64,000 nt of DNA from Artemia franciscana (GCF_032884065.1 NC_088872.1:34692917-34756916); one strand, 5' to 3'. Positions 12,931 through 24,482 are shown, numbered from the stretch's first letter. Notes: generated by a model not told the origin, from the letters alone. Translations and numbers: made by a program.

Positions 12931-14290
12931 CATATGATGATCAGTTGCCCAGTGTATACATGCAGAGAGGACATATATAGAACATATTTTGAGTGTTGAG
13001 TGTTGTTTAAATGTTTGAGTGACTCTCTTACATCAAAATGTAACTGACTTACGATCGATAAAGAGAGTTTTTTTCTATTTTTAGAGAGGAGTATTCGAGT
13101 TACGTAACAATTCAAAATCAAATGATTCTTTTTGAACAAAATCTTCTAAGTTGTCGATTTATTTGTTGTTCTTATGGAAAATCTTTTGGATACAGTCTTA
13201 GATGGACATTGCATTTCTGATGTAGTGTTCAAAAGCAAATCCAAAATACCTTTTTGTTTTGCCTCGATTAATATGCCAATAAATTAAGTAAATGTGTTTG
13301 GACTACGACTTATAACAATCATACAATAATTTAAAGCCAGTGATTCATCTTCCATATTATCATCAAGCATTCTTTCAGAAAATGTATTCTTTTGTACTGA
13401 TAAATTTTAAAAATGATCATTCCGATGCAAACTTTTTTCCTCAATCACAATAATCTCCTCGATTTATGTTTCGAAAATGCATCCATTCTTTTTAATCCTA
13501 ACACTCTCACAGCTGACTAAAAGCCAACTAGGCTTCTTTCTACTTCGGGAAAATCCCTAGAGAGAGGAACAGTAACCTAGTAAAAATATCGAGCAAGAAA
13601 CACCTATTGATTTAGAAAAATTTTTATTTTATAATTACAATGATATATTACTCATTTTCACATACAGATCCAAATTATTACCATCAATATATTTCGATGT
13701 TTCATTTAAAGCAGTTTGAAGTCTGTGCATGTGCATTATATTAAGTTTTGCTGCAATACAAAACTGCTCTCCATTTTAAATTTTCTCAAAGATGTCACAT
13801 ATTTTGCATAGATCTCATCCCATGCAAGGCATAGTCGAGATACTCTTGTAACTTTTACTGCTTTGTTTAGTATTCTTGTTATTTATCATTGCTACTGCCA
13901 GCTCTACTATCTATTTCCAATAGTGTAAACAAACCACTCATATTTTGCTAGTATGTCTTGTCAAATGAAACTTTGATGAAAAAGATATATTCAAGCTCTT
14001 CTCTCTCTGAATTCTACTTTCTTACTAGTATAAAATACACTGAAAATCCAGCATTATATTGGATCTGGTTGCTACGGTTGGTTGGTAGAGTCTTATGGCT
14101 ATATACAAATGAGATTGTCATGGAAGTACGCAAAAGAGATGTACCCTCTGTAGTATAGACAATCTGGTTACTAGGGAAGGTCCGTGACCAGGTGTGGTTG
14201 CTAGGTAAACCGGTTATGCAAATTATGTGCCTGTTGGAATTATGCAAATATGGTTGACAAAATATGTTTCACGGCCAGAGGCGTAGAGTC

Positions 14291-15012
14291 TGTCGTATAG
14301 ACAATCTTAGAGCCCCTATGCTGTAAGATCAGGACGTAATATAGCAACACTACTCACACTCATACCACTGATATTCAACCCTTACAAATCCTCACTGATC
14401 ATGAAGGTAAGGTAGGCTATTTCTCAAAAATTTACCTCAAGGCAATACCACCTAAAGTCGGAACCAAAATCATGCACTTCTGGATTTGTTAATTTTTTTG
14501 CGAAAAATAACCGCCAGCATTACCGTTGTTAGTTTCTATGCTCCAAAGTCACTATGTAGCAATAATTTTTGGTTTATCTTGCCTACGAAATGAATAGAAT
14601 ATTAAAGCAAGAACATTAGTATTGGTGTTCTTTTTTGGGCTTCCAAGAAATTATACCATGTATTTTTCGCTATGAAATGAGGAGGTAATATTAAGTATTA
14701 ATAATCATTACTGATTGAGTCAGTGGTGGTTCTGGCCTCTCTTGGTCCCAGGCAAGATCTAGATTGGTACTGCACTGATGCCCACATATTTTTCCGGCCA
14801 CATTTTGACAAAATTTGCATATATTAAAAATAATGTATATTTTTTAACTATACAATAATATACTTTTAATTTATTATTTAAATTATTGAATTATTTTAAA
14901 TCATTGTAGTTTAATTATTTCAATAATTATTAATGAATTATTATTTTTCTATTTTTTTTTATTTTATAACTTATTTTAGTAATTAATTAGTGATTTATTA
15001 ATCACTTTAATT
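14291..15012. other. Unassigned, very AT-rich sequence
   Basis: No genes. The part at 14810-15010 is mostly A and T with TTATTTA-like low complexity. Confidence 0.5.
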
Positions 15013-15530
15013 TATTAACGGCGGACTCTACTCTTTAACTTTTGATGGGTATAACTGATCTTGATGAAACATATATATTTAAAATCAACATTAAAATGCA
15101 ATTCTTTCGATGTAACTATTGGTATCAAAATTCCATTTTTTAAAGTTTCGGTTACTATTGAGCCGGGTCGCTCCTTACTACAGTTCGTTACCACAAAGTG
15201 TTTGATACTCAGGATTTTCATTTTTTCTTAATGTATCTTTCAAGAGTAGTTTGAGGAACCTCAAACTCATTAGAAGCCTTCAGACAGTCCCATCGACCAG
15301 AAATAACCGCATCAACAGCATTCTTCATCGCCTCGCTCAACGCCTCGCTCTTTACGCTAAAGTTTTTATTGTTTTAAAAAGTAGAGTTGTGAGAAAGAGT
15401 CCAACTTTGGTGTAAAGGGTGAGGAGTTGAGGAGGGGACAACCTCTTCCATATACGGTATAATTTCTGCTCGTTTTAAGTTTTAATGTCGCTCCTTACTT
15501 GCAGTTAAAAAACTTGTTTTTTTATTTTAT
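15013..15530 (+). repeat. Hairpin-rich interspersed element, two partial pieces
   Basis: 15013-15215 is the end piece with ATTGAGCCGGGTCGCTCCTTACTACAG and the terminal hairpin (CGAACTG side mutated). 15330-15530 is the long-hairpin piece with CGCTCTTTACGCTAAAG and its diverged partner arm. They are separated by about 110 bp of other sequence and border the LINE that follows. Confidence 0.75.
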
Positions 15531-17555
15531 CATTATAAAGATCAAAGGAAGGGGAAAGCCGACGGAAAAGAAAAGTAGCCTTCACTTCCCTATTTTGCGC
15601 TCTTTGAAGTGAGCAGATAAGAGATTTATTAGTAATACTCCAGACAGAGCAGCAATAAGAAAGGTAAGGATAAATAAAAGCATAATAAAGAGAAACCATA
15701 ACAACTGGGGGGAGAAATGAGTTAACCCGGTTCAACATTTAAGATTGGCGGAGGATGAAGGAACGGGTGTGAGTTATATGCGGTTTAAAAGAAAGAAAAC
15801 AGTCAAGACACACACCAAGAAATTTCACCACAGTAGCTTGTGGTATAATATCGTTCCCATAAGTCAGGGTGATTGGCTCCTCTCATATGGTAAGAGGTCT
15901 TGAAATTGACAATGATACTCTTCGGCAAGAGTTACACCATTTGACAAGCACCAGTCCCTTTACTTTATCAAGAAGACCTTGGGCTACAGAAGTGGCAGAT
16001 GGCAGGTCCACTGCAGCAATGAAAAATAACTGTCATTAGCAAAAAGAGCAGGGTCAACATGGGGATAAAGACAATCAACACTATTATTAATGTAAATCAG
16101 AAATAAAAGTAGTCCAAGCACAGAGCCGTGTAGGACACCTTTCAATATGGGCAAAATAGAGGAAGAAGTACCATTAATCGAAACATACTGAGATTTCCCT
16201 AAGAGATAAGACTTCACTGAATCATAAAACAAATAAAACCCGTGGCAAACTTGTTGTAGATTCAGACTCATCCTATATCTTTTGAAAAAAATGTAGCTTT
16301 AAAAGTTGCAGTTTTTACAAAACAATGATAAGTAAAACTTGCTTACAATGCATTTCTACTAGAGACAGGCTCAGGAAGTCTACTAGAATCAGGCACTTAC
16401 CAAGACACAACTACTAAGACTTGGTATAGAAGGAACAATATTATCGATAAAAATGACTGTTGTCTCAGTTACTCCAGATACTATAAACAACGTTGGCAGC
16501 ATACCATAAAAAAGCATTACAGCGAGAAAGTATAATGATACAGAAGAAGAATCCAAAGGATTTAAATTAAAATTACCCATGACAACCCTCTGACAAGGCT
16601 GATTTTAGACCTATTTCATTGTTTAATTAAGAATATTCAAGAATATCCGGTATAGAACTGCTTAAAACACGATAGACCTCAGCAACAACCAGCTTTTTCC
16701 TGAGACTGAAGTTTCGATAAATTAATGATTCAGAAACTCCTTCTACATTCCAGAAAAGATCTCTGCGAATACAATATGCAAATTTATCTGAATCATGAAG
16801 AGAAAGACCTCGCTTTCCTATCTGAATTCGGCTCAATCGTTCAGTCAAACCACCAGGCAAATCAAAAAGTGAATCATTAGAACAATACAAAAAAGTCTCA
16901 CACAGACAAACAACATGTGGCTTCAAATCATCCAGCAGAATTTCAAGCTGTTTGAAAGAATAGATTAGCCTTTGCATATTTAGCTGAAACATCGAGAGCC
17001 CCTTCCCCCAACCTTTCCTTAGCAAACTGAAAATTTGCTACAAAATTACTGTTTATATAACAAAAAAAGGTAAAGTCGATCACATGATTATTATTCACAA
17101 TCGTGTAATTTGATAAACTTCCAACATCAAGCTGATCTCTTTCTAGAGTAGACATTCGGTTTAATAAAGCGGTGGATTAGCCTGAACCCTAATAGTTAAA
17201 TATGGACAGTGACTTGGAAATCAGAAAAGTAGAATATATCAATTAATCATAGTTCCTCCGCATTCAAACAGGCAAACGTTCACAAAAAAACACAATAAAA
17301 TAAAGCAAAAAAAACTTTTTTGCGAAGCCAAACAAAACGCATGCATTATCACAAAAAATATACAAGAAATAAGTAGAGATAAAAAAGATAAATGGTACGA
17401 GATTGTTCAAAAACAAAATTTAAACACAAACTGAAAGGGAGTTAATTTGACCTGCAGCCAACTCATCTGAACCTTTGCGAGTACCTGACCATAATCTGAC
17501 CAAACGTTTTTAAGGTCAAACTTGTATCTCGCATGCTGAGAATACCACGACAGGG
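15505..17555 (-). pseudogene. LINE family 1 (non-LTR retrotransposon), copy a: endonuclease and reverse transcriptase fragments
   Basis: Read on the minus strand: a short 5' ORF (about 17155-16943) starting MSTLERDQLD; an APE-type endonuclease piece (17025-16627) with VVCLCETFL and RGLSLHDSDKFAY; and a reverse transcriptase piece (16271-15984) with HGSVLGLLLFLIYIN and, at the YxDD-containing motif, LFANDS in a decayed form. Last comes the RT/thumb end (15738-15505) with SLYYAFIYPYLSYC. These motifs place it among APE-endonuclease LINEs of the Jockey/CR1 type. Large deletions and stops mean it is dead. The 5' end lies near 17555, judged by similarity to the start of the plus-strand copy at 44115. 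Confidence 0.8.
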
Positions 17556-17985
17556 CTTTGTTGGAGATTCGGATTTGAAAATTTTAGAACCAGAAAAATT
17601 TGATTTGCTTGTGAATACTTTACGGGCCATCTCGAAAGTAGAAAATTTCCCAAAGATTGGGACAGCCTTGTTATTTTCGAATCATGTAATTAAGTTTAGC
17701 AACTTTCGGCAATTACTTCTGGCAACTTCTGCCACTACTTCTGGCAATCGTTTTTCCGGTGGTATTTTGGTGATCCTTTTACAGCCCTGGCTTATATTTT
17801 AAGAAGCCAAGTACTGAAGAATGGAATGTTTCAATTCAAGCAATTTTTCGCATTCTTCAAACCCTTCTAAGAACAAACACTGTAAAAATGTGCAAGGTCA
17901 AACTTTGACATTATTTGCTTCTTCTGTCATAGTTTTAGTAGGTTAGTGGTAGCAACTTTTACACACTATGTAAAAACTCATCGGC
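17556..17985. other. Unassigned sequence between LINE copy a and locus B promoter flank
   Basis: An 89-codon open frame at 17533-17802 overlaps the LINE start and has no recognisable domain. I do not call it a gene. Confidence 0.4.
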
Positions 17986-18327
17986 ATGCAAAAAAAAATC
18001 ATAGTCTTTCCTTGCAGTGATATTAATAGAAAGGGACAAAAGCTAAATTCCTCCCCTATCAACTCAAGTTCAATAAGTTTTATAAATACACCTCCCTCTC
18101 ACCCCAAAAATCTAAACAATCTACAGTTAACCTGTATTTTTTTCACTGGCGTATCCAAATATCATGTTTTTGATAGGGGTCTTCCCTAAGAGAAATTGTA
18201 CCACTATTTTGTTTTCGATTAATATCGGTTCTTAACCACTGCGACATCCAACATCAATTGGAAAAGTACCTGGTATCTCTTCAGCTAAAACTAGTTTGAT
18301 TTAGGAAAATATAGTCTGTATTTTCCA
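17986..18327 (+). other. Upstream flank of locus B, shared with locus A
   Basis: Same sequence as 3840-4080 in reverse complement, including the CACCTCCCTCTCACCCCAAA block. It precedes the conserved TATA box. Confidence 0.65.
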
Positions 18328-18361
18328 ATATATAAGGACTTCTTTAGTTTATATTTTCAGT
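18328..18361 (+). promoter_or_regulatory. Core promoter of locus B (TATA box and initiator)
   Basis: ATATATAAGG at 18328-18337 and TCAGTT at 18357-18362 match the locus A promoter in sequence and spacing. The promoter seems intact although the gene behind it is broken. Confidence 0.6.
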
Positions 18362-18777
18362 TGAATCTTTTAGTCGAAGTTGGTTGTTCTCCAAAAACTT
18401 GCTAATAATGAAATATTTGAGTAGCCTATTCCTGTCATTTTAAATTGTAGATTAGTTTGTGTTAGTAGTTTTGTAGCAAACCTGAAATTCATGAAATTCA
18501 TTTTAGAAAACGTTTGAGACATCGATTATTTTAAATAACATAGTTTAATACCACAGTAAAACCAAATAAATTAATAGAATTGTAACAAATTATTTTATGA
18601 AAGCTGAAATTATCTATATATATAAAAATAAGTTGTCTGTCTGTGTGTCTGTCTGTGGATCAGGTGACGTCATGTTTCTGTGTTGACTGACGTCATGAAA
18701 TTAGTTGTCGTCATTTTTGCTTTGACGGTGACGTCATTCAAGATATTTAAGACATATGTTCACGTAGAAATCTATTA

Positions 18778-19164
18778 ATGTTTAAGTTTACAATGACTGA
18801 TGAACTTACAATGGCAAAAGCCGATGAAGATGCTCAAAGAGTCTATGCCAAAAAACTTGCTGCTGATAGAGAAAGTCAGAAAAGAAAGCGTGCCGAGGAA
18901 TCAAAAGAACAGCAAAGAAACAGGCTTGAGGCTAAAGAACGCAAAACCGCGCAGTTAGATGAAGATCCACCTGGACAGCGAGAGACAAAACATATCAAAA
19001 CTGAAAATGATAGCGATGATGATTGGGTTTGGGATTTTGACTTGGATAAGGTCATCAATGCCTACCAGATTTTAGTTAAAAAAACAAAAGTTCGCCGATA
19101 TGTATTTCATAATGAAGCCAGTCAGTCGACGGCCAACCTACCATCTTCAAAGATACCACGATAG
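18778..19164 (+). pseudogene. Helitron copy 1 N-terminal ORF fused to unrelated acidic segment
   Basis: The start matches the N-terminus of Helitron copy 2 (DELTMA, DAQRVYAKKLAADRES). From about residue 55 the sequence (TENDSDDDWVWDFDLDKV) has no counterpart in copy 2. Near 19118 it rejoins Helitron sequence, but in a frame different from the normal one because of a 4-bp insertion, and it stops at 19164. The unmatched ~170 bp could be captured host sequence or a lost Helitron segment. Confidence 0.6.
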
Positions 19165-21034
19165 GAAGACTCTACACCGTTCACCCCAATCAACATGAAT
19201 GCTTCTTTCTACGCCTGCTTTTGGTGAATGTACCCGGTCCGACATCCTTTGAGTATTTGAGAACTGTAAACGGTACTATACATGACACTTACCGTAGTGC
19301 ATGCCAAGCTCTGAATTTATTGAAGAAGTCGTGCATTGTTTCGCATCATTTTAACAACTTGCTCTCCATCAGCTCCTACAGAGCTATGGGAAAAATATAA
19401 GTCAAAAATGTCCGAAGATATACTCCATCGAAAACAGTTAGATACGTCAGATATGACTTTTGATTTTACATCAGAAATTTATAACTACACTTTAGTTATT
19501 ATAGAAGATTTGTGCGTACGTATGGCAAACAAACCTCTTCAGGATTTGGGAATGCCTTCACCTAACCGTATCGCTGCTGTTTCGACATGTGTAGAATTGG
19601 ATCGTGAACAAGGTTACAGTACGAGTGATCTATTGTCGTATGTACAAAATAACATTTCCAAGTTAACGTCGGAACAAAAAGACATTTATGATACGATAAT
19701 GCATTGTGTCGATAACAACGTTGGAGAAATTTTCTTTTTGGATGCGCCAGGAGGTACTGGTAAAACGTTTGTGATAAAACTGATTCTGGCATCAATTTGA
19801 TCAAAAAATGGAATAGTGTTGGCAATTGCGTCGTCCGGAATAGCTGAAACATTGCTGCCTGGTGGAAGAACTGCTCATTCCGCTTTGAAATTGCCTCTGA
19901 ATTTGCATTCTGCAGAAACTCCCACGTGCAATATTTCCAAATCATCTGGGATGGGTAAAGTATTGCAGCAATGCAAACTTATTATTTGGGATGAGTGCAC
20001 AATGGCACACAAAAAATCGCTCGAGGCTCTGGATCAATGATTGAAAGATTTGAGAGGGAAGTCGAAACCCTTTGGCAGCACATTAATATTGCTTGCGGGA
20101 GATTTCAGGCAAACATTACCTATAATACCTAGATCAACTCCTGCAGACGAAATGAATGCTTGCCTGAAAAATTCTAATTTATGGGCACACGTAAAAATAT
20201 TAAAATTAACTACAAATATGCGTGTCCGATTGCAAAACGATGACTCTGGTCAAACATTTTCAGATCAATTGCTGGCAATTGGAAACGGAAAGCTCCCAGT
20301 AGACTCAATTTCAGGACGTATACAACTACCTGCTGATTTCTGTAATTTAGTGACGTCCAAAAATGAATTGATTGAAAAAGTATTTCCGAATATTCTAAAA
20401 AATTATAAAAATAATAAATGGCTAAGTGAAAGAGCGATTCTCGCACCCAAAAATATAGACATCCACGAAATCAACAATATTGTTTTGACCAAGATTCTAG
20501 ACCAGGCAGTCCTTTACAAGTCAGTCGACACAGTTTTGGAACCAAATGAAGCGGTTAATTATCCATCTGAATTTTTAAATTCCATAGATCTTTCAGGGTT
20601 TCCAGCACACGTGCTACAACTAAAAATAGACGTACCAATAATATTTTTAAGAAATATCAACCCACCAAAGCTTTGCAATGGCACGCGACTTGCCGTAAAA
20701 AAAAACAATGGAAAACCTAATAGAGGCCACAATCTTGACAGGGCCTTTTGAGGGTGAGGCTGTTCTTATTCCTCGCATTCCCATGATTTCAACGGATCTG
20801 CCTTTTCAATTTAAAAGATTGCAATTCCCAATTCGATTAGCATTTGCAATCACCATTAACAAAGCTCAAGGTCAATCATTAGAAAAATGTGGTATAGATC
20901 TTAATACTGATTGTTTTTCCCATGGACAATTGTACGTTGCATGTTCGAGGGTCGGTAAACCTGACAATCTATTTATATGCAGCGACAATTGGACAGCGAA
21001 GAATGTTGTATATTCGCAAGTTTTACGCAGTTAA
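19165..21034 (+). pseudogene. Helitron copy 1 PIF1-type helicase remnant
   Basis: Collinear with the helicase half of copy 2: Walker A in LDAPGGTGKTFVIK (about 19740-19780), Walker B in LIIWDECTMAHK, then AGDFRQTLPIIPRS and LTTNMRV. The C-terminal INKAQGQSLEK and HGQLYVACSRVGKPDNL motifs follow. It is broken by a ~60-bp deletion near 19325, a TGA at 19798, a TGA at 20038 and a frameshift in the A-run at 20697-20705. The SGRIQLPADFCNL region near 20310 is in frame here but frameshifted in copy 2. Confidence 0.9.
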
Positions 21035-21045
21035 TTTGTATTGTA

Positions 21046-21110
21046 TCTATCTATCTATCTATCTATATAAAAACGAGTTGTGTGTATGCATGTTTGTTCG
21101 TTTGTAAAAA
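21046..21110 (+). other. Second Helitron-type 5' terminus inside copy 1
   Basis: After the helicase stop, (TCTA)n leads into TATAAAAACGAGTTGTGTG, the usual opening of another Helitron subfamily, preceded by A. Copy 2 has the same at 53279. Both copies therefore descend from one composite element. Confidence 0.6.
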
Positions 21111-21211
21111 GAGCGTTTGCATATGACGTCATTATTAGTACATACGGCTTTGTATATGCACAGACAATGGGAAAGTCAAGAATGTTGTATATTCGCAATT
21201 TTTACGTAGTT

Positions 21212-21380
21212 TAACTCCTGCAGACGAAATGAATGCTTGCCTGAAAAATTCTAATTTATGGGCACACGTAAAAATATTAAAATTAACTACAAATATGCGT
21301 GTCCGATTGCAAAACGATGACTCTGGTCAAACATTTTCAGATTAATTGCTGGCAATTGGAAACGGAAAGCTCCCAGTAGT
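21212..21380 (+). repeat. Displaced duplicate of a helicase segment inside Helitron copy 1
   Basis: About 168 bp (ACTCCTGCAGACG... to GGAAAGCTCCCAGTA) repeats 20137-20302 almost exactly and is inserted after the helicase stop. It is flanked on both sides by copies of a short block containing AAGAATGTTGTATATTCGC. Absent from copy 2. Confidence 0.85.
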
Positions 21381-21597
21381 GGGAAAGCCAAGAATGTTGT
21401 ATATTCGCAATTTTTACGTAGTTTGAAACACATATATGAATCTATCTATATTCACAGGTGGGACACAGGGATACAACTACAATGGCACGTAACTAATATG
21501 GCGCGTAACGACTTACGCGCGCGGGGGGGCTTGGGGGGCGCGAAGCACCCCACCAACTAGGTGTTGGGGCGGCGCGAAGCACCACCCCAACAGCTAG

Positions 21598-22384
21598 TAA
21601 TGTATACTTTAGATTTAAGCAACAATGATTATTGAACTTATCGCGATGAAAAAATAAATCTCATCAAGAAAAATGTTTTGATTTATTCAAAACAAGTGTA
21701 GTTTTATCGCATTTACCGTGGATCAGTTAACTCTGCTTAGCAATTTTTTTATTTGTTTTTCTGATTCAATAATGACCTAATGTCCCTTTATTTTGGTTTT
21801 TAAAACTTCACTTTTATCCTAGGTTTTTTGAACTTTGTCTCCCTATTTCTATTCGTTTCAGCAAGGTCTATGAAATGTTTGAATATTCGGAATTTTTCTA
21901 ATTGAAATGTTTTACTGGTTTCTCTTTAGTATGGAGGACTTTAACAGCACCATTTATTTTTCCTTTTTTCCTTTTTTTGCTTCTTGTAATTTAATCTGGT
22001 AAGATGAAATCGACGAACCTGTTAAAGAAAGTCATTTGAATGATCTTTCATTGCATCTTCTTCCCTATTGGTATTCAATACACTATTGACACATTTTATT
22101 ATAAAACTACACTTTTTTATTGAAGTTTTAGTTCCTTAAATAGCTGTCATATAAACTAAATCTCCAAATCAAGTCTTCAAACTGAAGGAAAATTTTATCA
22201 ATTAAAATTTGTTACTTTTTATTTTTTAGGCTCTATCCAAAATCCGAGATGTGTTAAGATGGGTGGTAAAATTTAGTCAAGAATGAACTTGATAAATTTT
22301 TAATGCATAATTGATATTCCTGTTGAACTGGGCATTTGAATTTACAATTGCTTACATAACATTCCTATTGAACTTTTCTTTTGA
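21598..22384 (+). other. Locus B intron, shared with loci A and C
   Basis: Collinear (reverse complement) with the introns of locus A (about 1980-3070) and locus C (about 43270-44040), for example GTGGATCAGTTAACT and TTGACACATTTTATT. Similarity stops at about 22384, where non-homologous sequence begins. Confidence 0.7.
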
Positions 22385-23290
22385 TTTCGCTTGTTGTGTT
22401 GCGAGAGCAAGATTTTGTCCCGTTTTTTTTTCTATGCCGCCGATCTCAGCTTATTCCTGGAAGGTGGTTAGGGTCTAACCTGTGCGAGTTTCGCGGAAAG
22501 TGTGAACCTCAGACTGGATTTATGAATATGACATTACATTTTAGAAAGCTTAGCAGAACTCTTGCCTGGGGCCAAAAAGGATGGTTTTTCCTTATCCAGG
22601 AGCCAGAGCCTACGGTGTGCGAGGTGGTGGAGTTATATAGCCTATGTCAGAGAAAGTATCTGAAGTTATGCAGCCAAGCTTTCATTTCATCAAACCATGT
22701 TTCTGCTTTCGAGTGGAAAGCTTCGTTCTAGAAGACAAGCAGGCAGGCACCCCTGTCAAATTGAAGATGGACTAAAGTCTTCAAGTATTAAATATATGCG
22801 GCAATTACCCGGCCCCATTCAATATATCTTCTTTAAGTGATTAATAGAAAGATTTACAGAAGCAAAAATGTGGCATTTTCCCACGGGTCCGAAAGTTCTG
22901 CCATCTATTGCGTCTATCCATTTCTGTTCGTGATTTCAGCTGAGTTTATTATCCGGTTTTTTGGACTTGGGATTGCGGTAGAGAAATGGTATCAGATGTA
23001 CCTAATAAACTATAAAAGGTCTCTCATTGCTAATGAAATTTGAGCTTGTTCTTTGCTCCTTTCTGAGCGGTGACGTTAGAAAGTTGGCCTACGGCAAAAA
23101 AAAAACAACTTTTGAACTAAGACAGATAGAATTATTTTTCGACGGCAATCGATAGCTCTTGATGAGCTGATCAAAGTATATGACATCCATTTTTGGTACA
23201 AAAATTCCTTCATGAGGTATACCGGAAGTTGTCAAGGGGTCGACAACTTCAGTAGTAAGGTATACACTGAAACGGAATCTAGGCCGATAC
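22385..23290. other. Unassigned insertion in the locus B intron
   Basis: Not present in loci A or C. It has a 116-codon open frame (22381-22731) without recognisable motifs; I do not support it as a gene. Confidence 0.45.
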
Positions 23291-23790
23291 AAATTGTGAG
23301 ACATATAGAGGACTTGTAAGCAACAGTCAGCTGCTAGGTAATAATCACCTTCGGCAATGAGTGGTTAGCAATTTTTGCTAGTTGGTGTATCAATTATTTG
23401 TTTCCTGTGTATTTGATGGTAAAACCAAATTGGTTCCAGTGGTAAGACATGTAGAAGACTTGTAAGTAATAATCCACTGTTAGGTTACAGTCAACTTCAG
23501 CTATGAGGGGTTTGCAACTATGCTAGTTGGTGTACCCATTTATTTGTTTCCGGTGAGCTTGATGCCTATCACGGGAGATAGACTTATAAGTAAGAATCGG
23601 TTCACTTCGGGCGAGAAGCGCCTGTTAGCTCATAATCATCTTCGCCAAAGAGGGGTTTGCCACTTTTGCTAGTTGGAGTACCCATTTATTTGTTTCTGGT
23701 GAAATTGATGTCTATCACGGGAAAGGGACTTGTAAGCAAGAATCTGTCCACGTTGGACTAGCAATCTGTGCAAATTGGTGCATATTGTAT
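23291..23790. repeat. Degenerate tandem array of ~130-bp units
   Basis: Three units plus a partial fourth, each with GACTTGTAAG, TTGCTAGTTGG and TTATTTGTTTC-like blocks, in direct orientation. The last unit merges with the segment shared by loci B and D. Confidence 0.7.
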
Positions 23791-23875
23791 TCGCTCGATC
23801 TCTTTAAATCTCACAGAATTAAATGTTTACGCAACGGGTTTTTAAACGATAACGTAAACAATGAGGTAGTTTCGT

Positions 23876-24475
23876 AATAACTAGTGTCACCTATAGGTAT
23901 TTTAATCCTTAGAAGTTACGGATAGCTTTATAATACCAACTAGATTATATAAGATATTGTTCCAAGTTTTCATCCGTCACGATGTCTACGATTGAAAAGG
24001 ACAAAGTTAAATTGGCTGCAAAGTCAATTTAGTCCCTTCTTTCGATATTGTTTTGTAGTTGATGTTTTTTCAACGCTGAGGAATAGCCTTTGGTAATGTG
24101 ATAACTGATTGTGTTCTTGTTTGAACATGCCGTTTTAAAAACTTCGATAGGCAGACAATTTCATCATTTAACCGATAGTGAAGAAACAAGCACAAACGAG
24201 AATGTAAAACAATCCGATAGTTTCGTAATAATTAATAGAATGTCATCTATGGTATTTTGATCCTGAAAAGTTGGGGATAGCTGTCTAATACCAACTAATT
24301 TATATAAGATATTGTTCCCAGTTTTAATTCGTTCCGATTTCTACGATTGAAAAGGATAAAGTTCAACTGGCTGCAAAGGCAATTTAGTCCTTTCTTTCGA
24401 TGCTATTTTGTTGTTGTTTTTTCAAGCCTTTGATCAAGTGATTACTGATCGATAGCGAAGAAACAAAACAAAAAG
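23876..24475. repeat. Two-unit tandem duplication, ~345-bp period
   Basis: 23876-24130 and 24224-24470 share TAGTTTCGTAATAA, ATATAAGATATTGTTCC and CTACGATTGAAAAGGA blocks. The region at locus D (about 55350-55735) has the first unit but only the start of the second. Confidence 0.75.
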
Positions 24476-24482
24476 AAACAAC

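Larger units (their letters stand above)
10961..14290. repeat. Nested tandem duplications (modules X and Y)
   Basis: Module X (the CxxC remnant and its upstream part) is at 10961-11640 and again at 12726-13450. Module Y, recognised by GGTTGCTACGGTTG, GAGATTGTCATGGAAGTACGC and TTTCACGGCCAGAGG-like blocks, occurs three times: 11700-12130, 12300-12680 and 13944-14290. A linker with GTTTGAAGTCTGTGCATGTGC is also doubled (about 12180 and 13680). The layout is X-Y-Y-X-Y, all in one orientation. Non-coding or broken throughout. Confidence 0.8.
18613..21597 (+). mobile_element. Helitron copy 1, internally deleted, inserted in the locus B intron
   Basis: It starts TCTATATATATAAAAATAAG directly after an A and ends CTAG directly before a T, as Helitrons do: rolling-circle insertion between A and T without target duplication. 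The 3' end has a GTTGGGG...CCCCAAC hairpin (21563-21591) shortly before CTAG. The host sequence resumes as the locus B intron, and locus A (about 3075-3100) and locus C (about 44060-44085) show the uninterrupted intron, which confirms both ends. Rep and most of the N-terminal half are missing, so it is non-autonomous. Confidence 0.9.

Noticed and set aside
18876-19058. Minus-strand Ser-rich ORF, and the similar one at 48630-48884
   Set aside because: They are the antisense of the Lys/Glu-rich Helitron N-terminus; no independent support.
22381-22731. 116-codon ORF in the locus B intron
   Set aside because: No recognisable domain, no conservation in the related introns, and composition typical of chance frames.
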